Counted from the stretch's first letter, positions 1 to 7,168 are shown. The stretch: 9,599 nt of DNA from Euryarchaeota archaeon UBA202 (GCA_002502685.1 DAQA01000023.1:10618-20216); one strand, 5' to 3'. Notes: generated from the letters alone by a model not told the origin. Made by a program: numbers and translations.

Positions 1-12
1 TATTCATGTGAT

Positions 13-52
13 TTTTGCACAATTAACGCAGGGATTTCTGTGCAAAACCCTG
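13..52. repeat. Interlocked inverted repeats near window start
   Basis: A 9-base arm TTTTGCACA (13-21) is matched exactly by TGTGCAAAA (39-47). A second pair, CAGGG (29-33) and CCCTG (48-52), interleaves with it in the order A-B-A'-B', which as RNA would be a pseudoknot-like arrangement. It could be the 3' end of a transcript entering from the left, an operator, or chance. No coding sequence is visible in 1-204 apart from the start of rpe. The pairing is seen directly; any function is inference. Confidence 0.35.
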
Positions 53-151
53 AAAAAATGTAACTATTTATAGTACGGGATATAATCATTTTTATATGAT
101 GGAATCAGATACCAACAAGCTGGCAAATTATTCCTCATCTCAGTGGTTTGA

Positions 152-159
152 TATAAATA
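152..159 (+). promoter_or_regulatory. Archaeal TATA-box candidate for the rpe-tal cluster
   Basis: TATAAATA lies in an A/T-rich stretch. Archaeal transcription usually starts about 25 bases downstream of the box centre, here near base 181. That would give a leader of roughly 30 bases carrying the AGGAGG ribosome site at 197-202. The fit with the following gene start makes this a coherent promoter, but only by consensus matching. Confidence 0.45.
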
Positions 160-210
160 AAAAGTATCTCTTTATCCTGCAGGAAGATATAAATTTAGGA
201 GGAGATGAAG

Positions 211-945
211 ATGAGATTATCAATCACGACAAATGGTGATTGCTCTTATATGAGGATATTGGAAAAAACCCTAATAAAACATTTAAGGGGACAGCGAATA
301 AAAAATACAGGTGATAGTATACAAAAAATGATTATTCCAGCCATCATTGCAAAAACACAAAAGGAATTAGATCAAGCAATACAAAAAGTCATGGGTCTCA
401 CACCGCGTCTACAGCTTGATGTTATGGATGGCTGCTTTGTCCCCAACCGGTCCCTTGATTTCGATTTTCAGCTCCCAAAAAAAGAAATCTATGAAGCCCA
501 TTTAATGGTCACCAATCCCCTGGAATGGGTTCAAAACCATGGCCACAAAGTCGACCTTATACTAGTCCATATCGAATCATGCGAAAAACCACAAGAAATT
601 ATTAATCAACTCGAAGAGAAGAAAAAGATAGGGTTTGCCCTTAACCCTGAGACTCCTCTTGAAAAAATTATCCCCCTCATTGAATATATTGATCAAGTCC
701 TTGTGATGACCGTAAACCCTGGATTCTATGGCAGCCCGTTTATTCCCGAAGCACTGCATAAAGTACAAAAATTACGTAGATTAATGCCACACCTGGACAT
801 TGAAGTTGACGGCAACATCAATAACAAAACAATCTCCCAAGCACATGAAATGGGCGCCAATCTTTTTGTGTCAGGCTCGTATATTATGAAGGCTAAAAAT
901 ACCCGGGCCCGTATAGAAAGACTCTTAACCCTCATTCAGAAATAG
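211..945 (+). CDS. rpe: Ribulose-phosphate 3-epimerase, variant active site
   Basis: TIM-barrel enzyme of the ribulose-phosphate 3-epimerase family, which interconverts ribulose-5-P and xylulose-5-P in the cytoplasm. Numbered from the ATG at 205, visible signatures are LDVMDGCFVPN (71-81), EAHLM (97-101), LNPETPL (146-152), MTVNPGF (168-174) and EVDGN (200-204). The family's metal/acid-base residues map to Asp72, His99 and Asp202. The first position, normally His in IHxDVMDG, is Gln70. ATG 211 is preferred as start because AGGAGG (197-202) lies 8 bases upstream; ATG 205 is only 2 bases from it. The first barrel strand (IIPAI) begins right after an in-frame ATG at 328, so about 39 residues are extra compared with normal family members. 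ATG 328 has AGGTGAT (309-315) upstream at a longer spacing, so it may be the true or a second start. First gene of a forward sugar-phosphate cluster. Family is certain; activity with Gln70 is not proven. Confidence 0.9.
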   Translation: MRLSITTNGDCSYMRILEKTLIKHLRGQRIKNTGDSIQKMIIPAIIAKTQKELDQAIQKVMGLTPRLQLDVMDGCFVPNRSLDFDFQLPKKEIYEAHLMVTNPLEWVQNHGHKVDLILVHIESCEKPQEIINQLEEKKKIGFALNPETPLEKIIPLIEYIDQVLVMTVNPGFYGSPFIPEALHKVQKLRRLMPHLDIEVDGNINNKTISQAHEMGANLFVSGSYIMKAKNTRARIERLLTLIQK

Positions 946-979
946 GCAATGGGAACAATAGAAAAGAGAAAGGAAAACT

Positions 980-1072
980 ATGAAATTGCTCCAATGGTTA
1001 TTGTTAAAATGGTTGAACAACTATAAGAAATATATGAATATATGGTGGACTAACTATGAAAATATTTATTGA
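980..1072 (+). CDS. Candidate 30-residue small protein or leader peptide overlapping tal start
   Basis: A 30-codon ORF (ATG to TGA) sits in the gap between rpe and tal and runs 17 bases into the tal start in another frame. Its AAAGGA ribosome-site match (969-974) lies 5 bases before the ATG, a good spacing. The product begins MKLLQWLLLKWL and is rich in aromatic residues (four Trp, five Tyr) with scattered Lys and Asn. It looks amphipathic or membrane-associating and resembles no family I recognise. The overlap suggests that its translation could be coupled to that of tal. It could also be a chance ORF; the ribosome site is the main support. Confidence 0.4.
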   Translation: MKLLQWLLLKWLNNYKKYMNIWWTNYENIY

Positions 1073-1883
1073 TTCGGCATCTCTTGATGAAATTGAGGAG
1101 GCCTATGCCTGTGGCCTAATTGATGGAGTGACCACTAATCCTTCACTAATCAAAAAAGCTGTTGATAAACGAAAGGCACAAGGTGAAGATATTGATATGG
1201 CCGGGTACATAAAAAAAGTTCTGGCAACAGCCCAGGGTACACCCGTAAGCTTGGAGGTTATCGGGACTACCTATGAAGACATGATCACTGAGGCAAAAAT
1301 TTTATATGATATGTTTAATCCTGTGGCAAACAATGTCGCCATCAAGATACCCATTAATCCCACCCTTGAAAATGAAACAGAAGAGAGATATGATGGTGTC
1401 AAAGCCATCCGCTCTTTGTCCCAGAATGGAATACCTGTGAATTGCACACTCATTTTTACCCCTGAACAAGCAGTAATGGCCGCTAAGGCAGGCGCCACCT
1501 ATGTCAGTCCCTTTGCAGGACGAATTGATGATTATATTAGGAAATTGAACAATATATCCTTTAAGAAAACAGATTACTATCCCGAATGCGGGAAGGACAA
1601 AGATGGCTTCCTCCTGCATGATAACGGGATTGTATCCGGGATTGATCTGGTAAAGAAGATTAAGAATATCTTCACTATCTACAATATACATACAGAAGTT
1701 TTGGCTGCAAGTATTCGCAATGCTCGTCAAGTACGGGAAGCTGCCCTTGCCGGCGCTGATATTGCCACTCTTCCTTATGGTGTTATCTCTGATCTTCTTT
1801 GTCATTTTAAGACCATGGAGGGAATCAAAGGTTTTTCACAGGATACCATACCAGAATATCGGGATATTATGAAAGGGAGATGA
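1056..1883 (+). CDS. tal: Transaldolase, FSA/TalC-type
   Basis: Class I (Schiff-base) aldolase of the transaldolase/fructose-6-P aldolase family. Transaldolase moves a dihydroxyacetone unit from sedoheptulose-7-P to glyceraldehyde-3-P, giving erythrose-4-P and fructose-6-P. Family motifs are FIDSAS at the N-terminus (Asp6), DGVTTNPSL (23-31), VAIKIP with the Schiff-base Lys97, NCTLIFTPEQA (129-139), SPFAGRIDDY (151-160) and ASIRN (218-222). At 275 residues it is longer than the roughly 215-residue FSA/TalC proteins. The additions are around residues 37-50 and 164-190, the second a Lys/Asp-rich loop with a Cys between the GRIDDY helix and the next strand. GGTGG (1044-1048) lies 7 bases before the ATG. 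It follows rpe by 110 bases, bridged by the small ORF. Motifs do not separate true transaldolase from fructose-6-P aldolase activity; the pentose-phosphate neighbours favour transaldolase. Confidence 0.9.
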   Translation: MKIFIDSASLDEIEEAYACGLIDGVTTNPSLIKKAVDKRKAQGEDIDMAGYIKKVLATAQGTPVSLEVIGTTYEDMITEAKILYDMFNPVANNVAIKIPINPTLENETEERYDGVKAIRSLSQNGIPVNCTLIFTPEQAVMAAKAGATYVSPFAGRIDDYIRKLNNISFKKTDYYPECGKDKDGFLLHDNGIVSGIDLVKKIKNIFTIYNIHTEVLAASIRNARQVREAALAGADIATLPYGVISDLLCHFKTMEGIKGFSQDTIPEYRDIMKGR

Positions 1884-1990
1884 TATTATTTATAGGGGAG
1901 AATTCATCCTCAGTGAATGTATCTCACACAGGTTTATGCAACTATTTTCCTTTGTATCATCTGCTTGTATAAAGAATAGAATGGATAGGT

Positions 1991-3364
1991 GTGGATTTGA
2001 ACAGATTTAAGAGGAAAATTGGGGAGAGTAACTTAGCGATGGATCCTTTACTTTTTTCCTATGCACATAGCTTGATACAAGAGGATGAGATAATTCATAT
2101 AAGTAAAAAGCTCACGAGAGAAATTACTTGTATGACTGACGCGTCAGTAACAGGTTATGATGATGACAGGGGCGCTATTAATCTGTGTCTTGACAGCCAG
2201 GCACTAAGGAACGTTCAGTCCTTGATTAATGAAAAGAAAACGCGTCATCCTCGTTATGTTATTGTTGTGGGTATTGGGGGGAGTAGTATGGGGACAAAGG
2301 CTGTTCAGGAGGCGGTTTTAGGGAAATTATATAATCAGGTTCAAACAAGTCCGCGTATACTTTATGTGGAAACAGTGGATCCAGATAGCCTGGATGGTAT
2401 TTGTAGATTACTTGAACCGGTGTTAGAAGAGAATGAAGATATTCTTGTCAATATTGTGAGCAAATCGGGGGAGACTACGGAAACCATTGCCAATGCGATG
2501 ATTCTTCTTGATCTGTTGAGAAAATACAAGGATGATTATCATGAGTGTGTGGTAATTACCACGGATAAAGGCTCGAAATTATGGAGAGTAGCTAAACAAT
2601 TAAACATAGATACCTTGGAGATACCCCAGAAAGTTGGGGGGCGGTATTCGGTTTTTTCCCCTGTTGGCTTGTTTCCTTTGGGGTTTCTGGGTGTGGATAT
2701 CCTTGGTTTATTAAAGGGGGGTGCTTTCATGAGAAAGAAGTGTCTTGATGCAAATATTTGGGATAATCCCGCAATTCTTTCAGCGATCATATGCTATGCC
2801 CATTATCTCAAGGGTAAAAACATCAATGATGTGTTTCTCTTTGCTGTCGATTTTGAGTCCCTGGGGAAATGGTGCCGGCAACTACTGGCGGAAAGCATTG
2901 GTAAGGAATATATCCTAAAAGATGAAAAAAAATTAGTGGGAATAACTCCCACGGTGTCAGTAGGTTCCTTGGATCTTCATTCCATGGCTCAGCTATATCT
3001 GGGTGGCCCTATTGATAAGGTGACCACCTTTGTGTCACTTAAACGATATAATAATTCAAGACTTGTGCCCTTCCACCAGGGGTTTAATCACCTGGTAAAA
3101 AACATTCACGGCGGATCCTTGGAGGAAATCATGGATGCAATCCTTAGGGGTGTCAAGATTGCCTATGAGAAGCGGAAACGCCCCTTTCTGGAAGTAATTC
3201 TTCCTGATAAATCAGAAGCATCCCTTGGACAATTCATCCAATTTAAAATGATGGAGATTATGTATTTAGGAGCATTGATGAAGGTGAATCCTTTTAGTCA
3301 ACCTCGGGTGGAAGATTATAAACGTGAGACACGAAAAATACTTGCGGGTAAAAATAAAAATTAG
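1991..3364 (+). CDS. pgi: Glucose-6-phosphate isomerase
   Basis: Two-domain SIS-fold phosphoglucose isomerase interconverting fructose-6-P and glucose-6-P. Signatures in order: GIGGSSMG (94-101), SKSGETTET (157-165), GGRYSVFSPVG (216-226), WCRQLLAESIGK (294-305), SLDLHSMAQ (326-334) and NPFSQPRVEDYK (433-444). The residues matching the catalytic set of the rabbit enzyme are all present: Arg218, Glu301, His330 and Lys444. This is therefore a PGI-superfamily enzyme and not the cupin-type isomerase found in some Euryarchaeota. At 457 residues it is a compact form compared with the roughly 550-residue E. coli and animal enzymes. The start is GTG; a TTG two codons later at 1997 is an alternative, with GGTG at 1988-1991 as its weak ribosome site. 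It is separated from tal by 107 bases holding a TTATTTATAG element (1887-1896), so it may have its own promoter. Downstream is a convergent gene junction. Confidence 0.93.
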   Translation: MDLNRFKRKIGESNLAMDPLLFSYAHSLIQEDEIIHISKKLTREITCMTDASVTGYDDDRGAINLCLDSQALRNVQSLINEKKTRHPRYVIVVGIGGSSMGTKAVQEAVLGKLYNQVQTSPRILYVETVDPDSLDGICRLLEPVLEENEDILVNIVSKSGETTETIANAMILLDLLRKYKDDYHECVVITTDKGSKLWRVAKQLNIDTLEIPQKVGGRYSVFSPVGLFPLGFLGVDILGLLKGGAFMRKKCLDANIWDNPAILSAIICYAHYLKGKNINDVFLFAVDFESLGKWCRQLLAESIGKEYILKDEKKLVGITPTVSVGSLDLHSMAQLYLGGPIDKVTTFVSLKRYNNSRLVPFHQGFNHLVKNIHGGSLEEIMDAILRGVKIAYEKRKRPFLEVILPDKSEASLGQFIQFKMMEIMYLGALMKVNPFSQPRVEDYKRETRKILAGKNKN

Positions 3365-3397
3365 ATCTGATTGTTCACAAAAAGGGAGATTCTAAGG

Positions 3398-3444
3398 GGA
3401 GACACCCCCCCCCGTTAATCTGTGTGCACTTTTTTTGTGTCTCC
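3398..3444. terminator. Hairpin plus T-tract between convergent pgi and caspase-like gene
   Basis: GGAGACAC (3398-3405) pairs exactly with GTGTCTCC (3437-3444). The 31-base loop contains a run of nine C (3405-3413) and a run of seven T (3430-3436). It lies in the 101-base gap between two genes that end facing each other. The T-run fits an archaeal terminator for pgi; the stem could serve both strands. The pairing is seen; the role is inferred from position. Confidence 0.5.
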
Positions 3445-3465
3445 TGGCGGGCATTATTGTAGTGT

Positions 3466-4374
3466 CTATGTGGCATCTATGTGAACAAGGGGGAGTTCAT
3501 CGGGGTAGGTGTCATAGAGAGTGGGAAAGGCAAGAATAAAAAAGCCACTGTGCCTGAAGGAAAAAATCTGCATCAAGGGATAGAGGAGCATCTCGTATGC
3601 ATAGGGATAAAATTTATCATGAGCATAGGTAAATGTTTCCTCTGCTGAACAAAAACCATCCTGGTTATAATCAAGCCTGTTGGTGAATGCCTCAGCGACA
3701 AATCGTGAAAAATAGATCTGATTTAGTGAATCACTGAACCCCAATCCATATTTCAGTGTGGACATTAAAACAACCCTGTTGTCACCCTCAAGGCCGCAAG
3801 AAAATTCTTTCAGAGATTCAAAATAATCATCCCGTTCCGGGAGAATGCCGGGATCAACAAGGTTTCCACTGAGACAACAATCAAAAATTAGGCACAGGCC
3901 CCCCGCCTGTATCTGGTCAAATTTTTTATCCAGTTCCTCACGGGTTATCATCCCTCCATCACAGGGAACAATACCATATGTTCCCTTCCAGTAGGTACCA
4001 TTACGGATACCATGACCTTGAAAAGAAAAAACAACAATATCATTTCCATCAGCATGATCCCTCAGCCAGTCTATTGACTCTAGAATCATTGATTTTGTGG
4101 CCTTTTCATTTAGTAAAATCTTGATGTGTGACTGGTTCCAATTCGGTGATTTACACAGAGCATCATAGATATAGTAACTATCCATGCCTCCTGAATCAGT
4201 AACAATGGTTAATGCCCAATAATCAACATCATCGGTTGACCCAGAACATGTTTTTAGAAAACTTCCATCTGTGACATTTTGATTATAGAGAGAATTGTCC
4301 ATTGGCAGGTAAAGAGGGACAAAAAACAAGAGGGTAACCGTGATAGGAACCAGTGAGAGGCACACTTGTTTCAT
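3466..4374 (-). CDS. Secreted caspase-like cysteine peptidase with EF-hand loop
   Basis: Clan CD (caspase/legumain-fold) cysteine peptidase of 302 residues. A hydrophobic N-terminal segment (residues 5-24) after MKQ looks like a signal peptide, implying export. The fold's landmarks are the strand VVFSFQGHG with catalytic His121 (114-122) and LIFDCCLSG with catalytic Cys167 in the D-x-C-x-S-G context (162-170). Downstream VVLMSTLKYGLGFSDS (201-216) matches the strand after the catalytic Cys in related proteins. Residues 235-246 (DYNQDGFCSAEE) form a complete 12-position EF-hand loop with Asp235, Asn237, Asp239, Gly240, Ser243 and Glu246, so activity may be calcium-dependent. It starts at ATG 4374 with AGGAG 5 bases upstream on the minus strand. 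It is divergent from the C25 peptidase gene, from which it may share regulation. Family C14-like assignment is firm; substrate is unknown, and a C13- or C11-type specificity cannot be excluded. Confidence 0.85.
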   Translation of the reverse strand: MKQVCLSLVPITVTLLFFVPLYLPMDNSLYNQNVTDGSFLKTCSGSTDDVDYWALTIVTDSGGMDSYYIYDALCKSPNWNQSHIKILLNEKATKSMILESIDWLRDHADGNDIVVFSFQGHGIRNGTYWKGTYGIVPCDGGMITREELDKKFDQIQAGGLCLIFDCCLSGNLVDPGILPERDDYFESLKEFSCGLEGDNRVVLMSTLKYGLGFSDSLNQIYFSRFVAEAFTNRLDYNQDGFCSAEETFTYAHDKFYPYAYEMLLYPLMQIFSFRHSGFFILAFPTLYDTYPDELPLVHIDAT

Positions 4375-4430
4375 TATAACTCCTAAGAATAAGAATCAAT
4401 AACCCCTTAATAAATCTTAACCTAAAAACG

Positions 4431-4438
4431 GTATATAC
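4431..4438 (-). promoter_or_regulatory. TATA-box candidate for the caspase-like gene
   Basis: Read on the minus strand, the sequence TATATACC lies about 60 bases before the caspase-like start codon. That would place transcription start near 4408 and leave a leader of about 34 bases carrying the AGGAG site. A second A/T-rich element at 4404-4414 lies too close to the ribosome site to fit as well. Consensus match only. Confidence 0.35.
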
Positions 4439-4482
4439 AGAAAAAAAAAGGTACTTTATCATAAACAGCAAAAAAACTGTGC

Positions 4483-4502
4483 TTGCCCCCCTGGGGGGGC
4501 AA
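4483..4502. repeat. GC-rich palindrome in the divergent promoter region
   Basis: TTGCCCCCC (4483-4491) and GGGGGGCAA (4494-4502) are exact inverted repeats with only two bases between them. This is a block of solid G/C in otherwise strongly A/T-rich intergenic DNA. The very short centre suits a DNA site bound by a dimeric protein better than an RNA hairpin. It lies between the two candidate TATA elements of the divergent peptidase genes. The rest of the 286-base gap (4375-4660) has a 12-base T run (4580-4591) and no coding sequence. Confidence 0.55.
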
Positions 4503-4615
4503 AGTGTTTTAGCAACCCATCCATGAATATTCAGGCGGGGAGATAGCTTAAAATAATTATTGGGAATGGATCGTATTGCTTTTTTTTTTTTGATTGTGCA
4601 AGGTATAGGGAGATA

Positions 4616-4624
4616 TTTTATAAA
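4616..4624 (+). promoter_or_regulatory. TATA-box candidate for the C25 peptidase gene
   Basis: TTTTATAAA lies 37-45 bases ahead of the start codon at 4661. The expected start of transcription is near 4645, giving a short leader with GGTGAG (4649-4654) placed 6 bases before the ATG. The spacing of all three elements fits an archaeal promoter. Confidence 0.45.
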
Positions 4625-4660
4625 CTAATATATGATTTATTTTTAATGGTGAGTTAAAAA

Positions 4661-6634
4661 ATGGATAGAAAAATTTCTTTGGCTCTTCTTGGGGTAGGCT
4701 TGCTTCTCCTGGCCAATGTCTTGCCATTGGTAGAGGGAGGGAAAACAGTATCTATATCCACAAAAAGGGTTGAAGAGAAAACAGACATCTTGAATCTGCA
4801 TTTTGCCCAACCCACAATCCATGAATCAGGGAATTATATCTATATCTCTATGGAGGGTGGAAACTCCTGGCTGACTAATCCAGATGAGCCACTGCTTCCC
4901 CGTTTTGTGACAACATTAAGCTATCCCCCAGGGACACGGATTGATACCGTGGCGTGTACCATTAAAAATATCCAGATATTGACTTTACCAAAACAGATTG
5001 TCCCCGGGTCACAACCTCTTCCCCTTGACCGGCTCTGTCATTCTCCTAAAAGACTGGCATCTCCACAGATCTATAATGGAACACATTCCTACCCGGGTGA
5101 TTATATGTCTTATCAGATAACGGTGGGTCTTGAGGACAATCAGCCGGTTATATTTTTATCTCTCCAGGTCTATCCTTTCCAATATTATCCCAAAATAAAC
5201 AGGGGGGAATATATCCAGGAGATAGAAATAGAGATTACCTATAAACCCACTGTGAAAACCCTGAGCGTTCCCGATGTTTATGACCTGTTGATTATTGCCC
5301 CTTCCCTTTTTAGCGAAAACCTTCAAGAGCTTGTGGACCATAAAGAAGGAATGGGTATAAAGACAAAACTGGCCATGGTGGAGGATATCTGCCAGAATGG
5401 TGAGGGTAGAGATGATGCTGAAAAAATAAAATATTATATTAAAAATGCCCTAGAGCAATGGAGTATCCATTATGTTCTTTTGGTTGGTGGAATGAAGGGC
5501 CAATTATTGACCCAATGGCATGTCCCTGTTCGTTATGTACACCTGGATGATAACTCCAGTTGGGAAACTACCTATATCAGTGATCTCTATTATGCGGATA
5601 TCTACAAATATAAAGAAGGCGACATCACTTTTGAGGACTGGGATAGCAATGGTAATGATATATTTGGTGAATGGTCAAATGGGACAAAGGACATCCTTGA
5701 CCTTCATCCCGATGTGCAGATAGGTCGTCTTCCCTGTCGAAACAAATATGAAGTAGATATCATGGTGGACAAGATTATGCGGTATGAAACCAATACCTAT
5801 GGAGATGAATGGTTTAAACGGATGATTGTTATCGGTGGCGATTCACACAATGATCTTGATGCGGGTACAGATTACCTCGAAGGGCAACTCAGCTGTGATG
5901 AAGCCCTCAAGTATATGGATGGTTTTGACAAGATACGTATCTATGTTAAGGATGGTGATGAGATCTATACCTCTGACACCGCTGTAAAAATCCTTAGCCT
6001 GGGGGCAGGATTTGTGTATTTTAGTGGCCATGGAAACCCCATGGGGTGGTCAACACATCCCTATCAAGAATTTGATACCTGGATTGATTTTAATAAAAAG
6101 GAGATTAGGGACTTGGAAAATGAAGAGAAATTACCTGTACTGGTGGTTGGCGGATGCCATAATTCCCAGTTCAATGTCAGTGTTCTGCGTCTCTTCACAG
6201 ATGGATTCTTAGCGTTTTGGAAAGGGGAGGCAACTCCTGAGTGTTGGGGATGGCTGATGACTCGTAAAATCAATGGTGGATCCATTGCCACCATTGGTAA
6301 TACCGGGCTGGGTTATGGAAGTGTGGGTGATGGACCCGTGGATGAGGTCTATGACAGCATCCCTGATGGTATCCCTGACTGTATACAGTATATGGGAGGC
6401 TGGATTGAATCCCATTTCTTTGAGGTATATAGTTATCAAGGAAAGAAAATCCTTGGTGACACCTGGGGAGTTACCATCACTGACTATGTGAACACTTTCC
6501 CCATAGATTGGTCCCGTCAGTGGGTGGGAGAAAAACCATACAGCGGGGACATCATTGATTGCAAAACAGTTCAGGAATGGATGCTTTTTGGCGATCCCAG
6601 TCTTAGGATAGGGGGATATCCCCATCTCACGTAG
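4661..6634 (+). CDS. Secreted gingipain-like peptidase (family C25) with propeptide
   Basis: Exported cysteine endopeptidase of the gingipain family, 657 residues. Residues 5-25 form a hydrophobic signal peptide ending near VEG. Residues about 40-200 are a beta-rich propeptide domain with the typical phrase EPLLPRFVTTLSYPPG (76-91); a lysine-containing linker (195-199) precedes the catalytic domain and would be a plausible activation-cleavage site. The catalytic region begins at VYDLLIIAPSL (206-216). It has catalytic His457 in YFSGHGNP (453-460) and catalytic Cys499 in VVGGCHNSQF (495-504), the order expected for C25. A DWDSNGNDIFGE segment (326-337) is rich in Asp and Asn and resembles a calcium site. 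The protein stops right after FGDPSLRIGGY (643-653), the usual end of the domain, with no added Ig-like repeats, sorting signal or C-terminal membrane helix. It is therefore probably released or held by other means. It is divergent from the caspase-like gene. Substrate specificity cannot be read from the sequence. Confidence 0.93.
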   Translation: MDRKISLALLGVGLLLLANVLPLVEGGKTVSISTKRVEEKTDILNLHFAQPTIHESGNYIYISMEGGNSWLTNPDEPLLPRFVTTLSYPPGTRIDTVACTIKNIQILTLPKQIVPGSQPLPLDRLCHSPKRLASPQIYNGTHSYPGDYMSYQITVGLEDNQPVIFLSLQVYPFQYYPKINRGEYIQEIEIEITYKPTVKTLSVPDVYDLLIIAPSLFSENLQELVDHKEGMGIKTKLAMVEDICQNGEGRDDAEKIKYYIKNALEQWSIHYVLLVGGMKGQLLTQWHVPVRYVHLDDNSSWETTYISDLYYADIYKYKEGDITFEDWDSNGNDIFGEWSNGTKDILDLHPDVQIGRLPCRNKYEVDIMVDKIMRYETNTYGDEWFKRMIVIGGDSHNDLDAGTDYLEGQLSCDEALKYMDGFDKIRIYVKDGDEIYTSDTAVKILSLGAGFVYFSGHGNPMGWSTHPYQEFDTWIDFNKKEIRDLENEEKLPVLVVGGCHNSQFNVSVLRLFTDGFLAFWKGEATPECWGWLMTRKINGGSIATIGNTGLGYGSVGDGPVDEVYDSIPDGIPDCIQYMGGWIESHFFEVYSYQGKKILGDTWGVTITDYVNTFPIDWSRQWVGEKPYSGDIIDCKTVQEWMLFGDPSLRIGGYPHLT

Positions 6635-6742
6635 AAAAAAAAACGGGGATGGAGATAACAATAATATAGGTTTATCAGTTCTTAATCATGAAAACACGAC
6701 CCATAGTGCTAGGCCAACACAAAGATTATTTTTTTAGGAGAT

Positions 6743-7132
6743 ATGAAAAATTTTATAAAAAAAACCCCTATTCTCCATGTAAAGAGTGGTACACTCATGA
6801 CTCAAGCAGACACCATAAGAGATGCCTTTAAAACAATACAGGATAAATATAATGACCCTAATTTCCGGCAACAATTCAAGGATTATTCAAAAATCATTCA
6901 GTTTACCTTCACAGATCTACAGGATCCCTATATCATCGCGATCAACCAGGGAAACATTACCTATCTGTCCGATAAAGATATAAAAACACCGGATATAGCA
7001 ATCACCACTGATAGCACAATCTTTCTTGATATCCTACATAAAAAAATTAGTCCTATGATGACCTATTCAACAGGGAAACTGAAGGTTAAAGGAAAATTAA
7101 CTGATCTGGTGAAATTACAAAAACTACTATAA
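6743..7132 (+). CDS. SCP2 (sterol-carrier-like) domain protein
   Basis: Small cytoplasmic single-domain protein of 129 residues with the SCP2 fold. The recognisable parts are IIQFTFTDLQDPYIIAI (51-67), the strand PDIAITTDSTIFLDIL (83-98), the ISPMMTYSTGKLKVKGKL segment (102-119) and a closing helix DLVKLQKLL. SCP2 domains bind lipids or other hydrophobic ligands in a tunnel between a beta-sheet and helices. The ligand in archaea is unknown, and sterols are unlikely. The start at ATG 6743 has AGGAG (6736-6740) only 2 bases upstream, which is tight. ATG 6797 (residue 19) is an alternative and leaves the whole domain intact. It is followed by the class II aldolase after 36 bases, so the two are probably one transcript. 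It lies 108 bases after the C25 gene. Confidence 0.8.
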   Translation: MKNFIKKTPILHVKSGTLMTQADTIRDAFKTIQDKYNDPNFRQQFKDYSKIIQFTFTDLQDPYIIAINQGNITYLSDKDIKTPDIAITTDSTIFLDILHKKISPMMTYSTGKLKVKGKLTDLVKLQKLL

Positions 7133-7168
7133 AAAAAAATTATTTATGCAATAAAGGAAAAGAGAACA

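Noticed and set aside
1302..1805. 167-codon ORF on the minus strand
   Set aside because: Antisense to the transaldolase, whose motifs are all in the forward frame.
3405..3413. Run of nine C as a possible assembly error or phase-variable tract
   Set aside because: It is intergenic and alters no reading frame; read support would be needed to say more.
3464..3482. Short direct repeat TCTATGTG twice at the caspase-like gene end
   Set aside because: Only 8 bases, and it overlaps the stop and last codons; too short to suggest an attachment site or element edge.
4580..4591. Run of twelve T as a terminator for a plus-strand transcript
   Set aside because: No plus-strand gene ends upstream of it; it lies in a divergent promoter region and is more likely promoter-associated A/T-rich DNA.
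6209..6661. 150-codon ORF on the minus strand
   Set aside because: Entirely antisense to the C25 peptidase coding region, with no family features and no ribosome site; a shadow frame.
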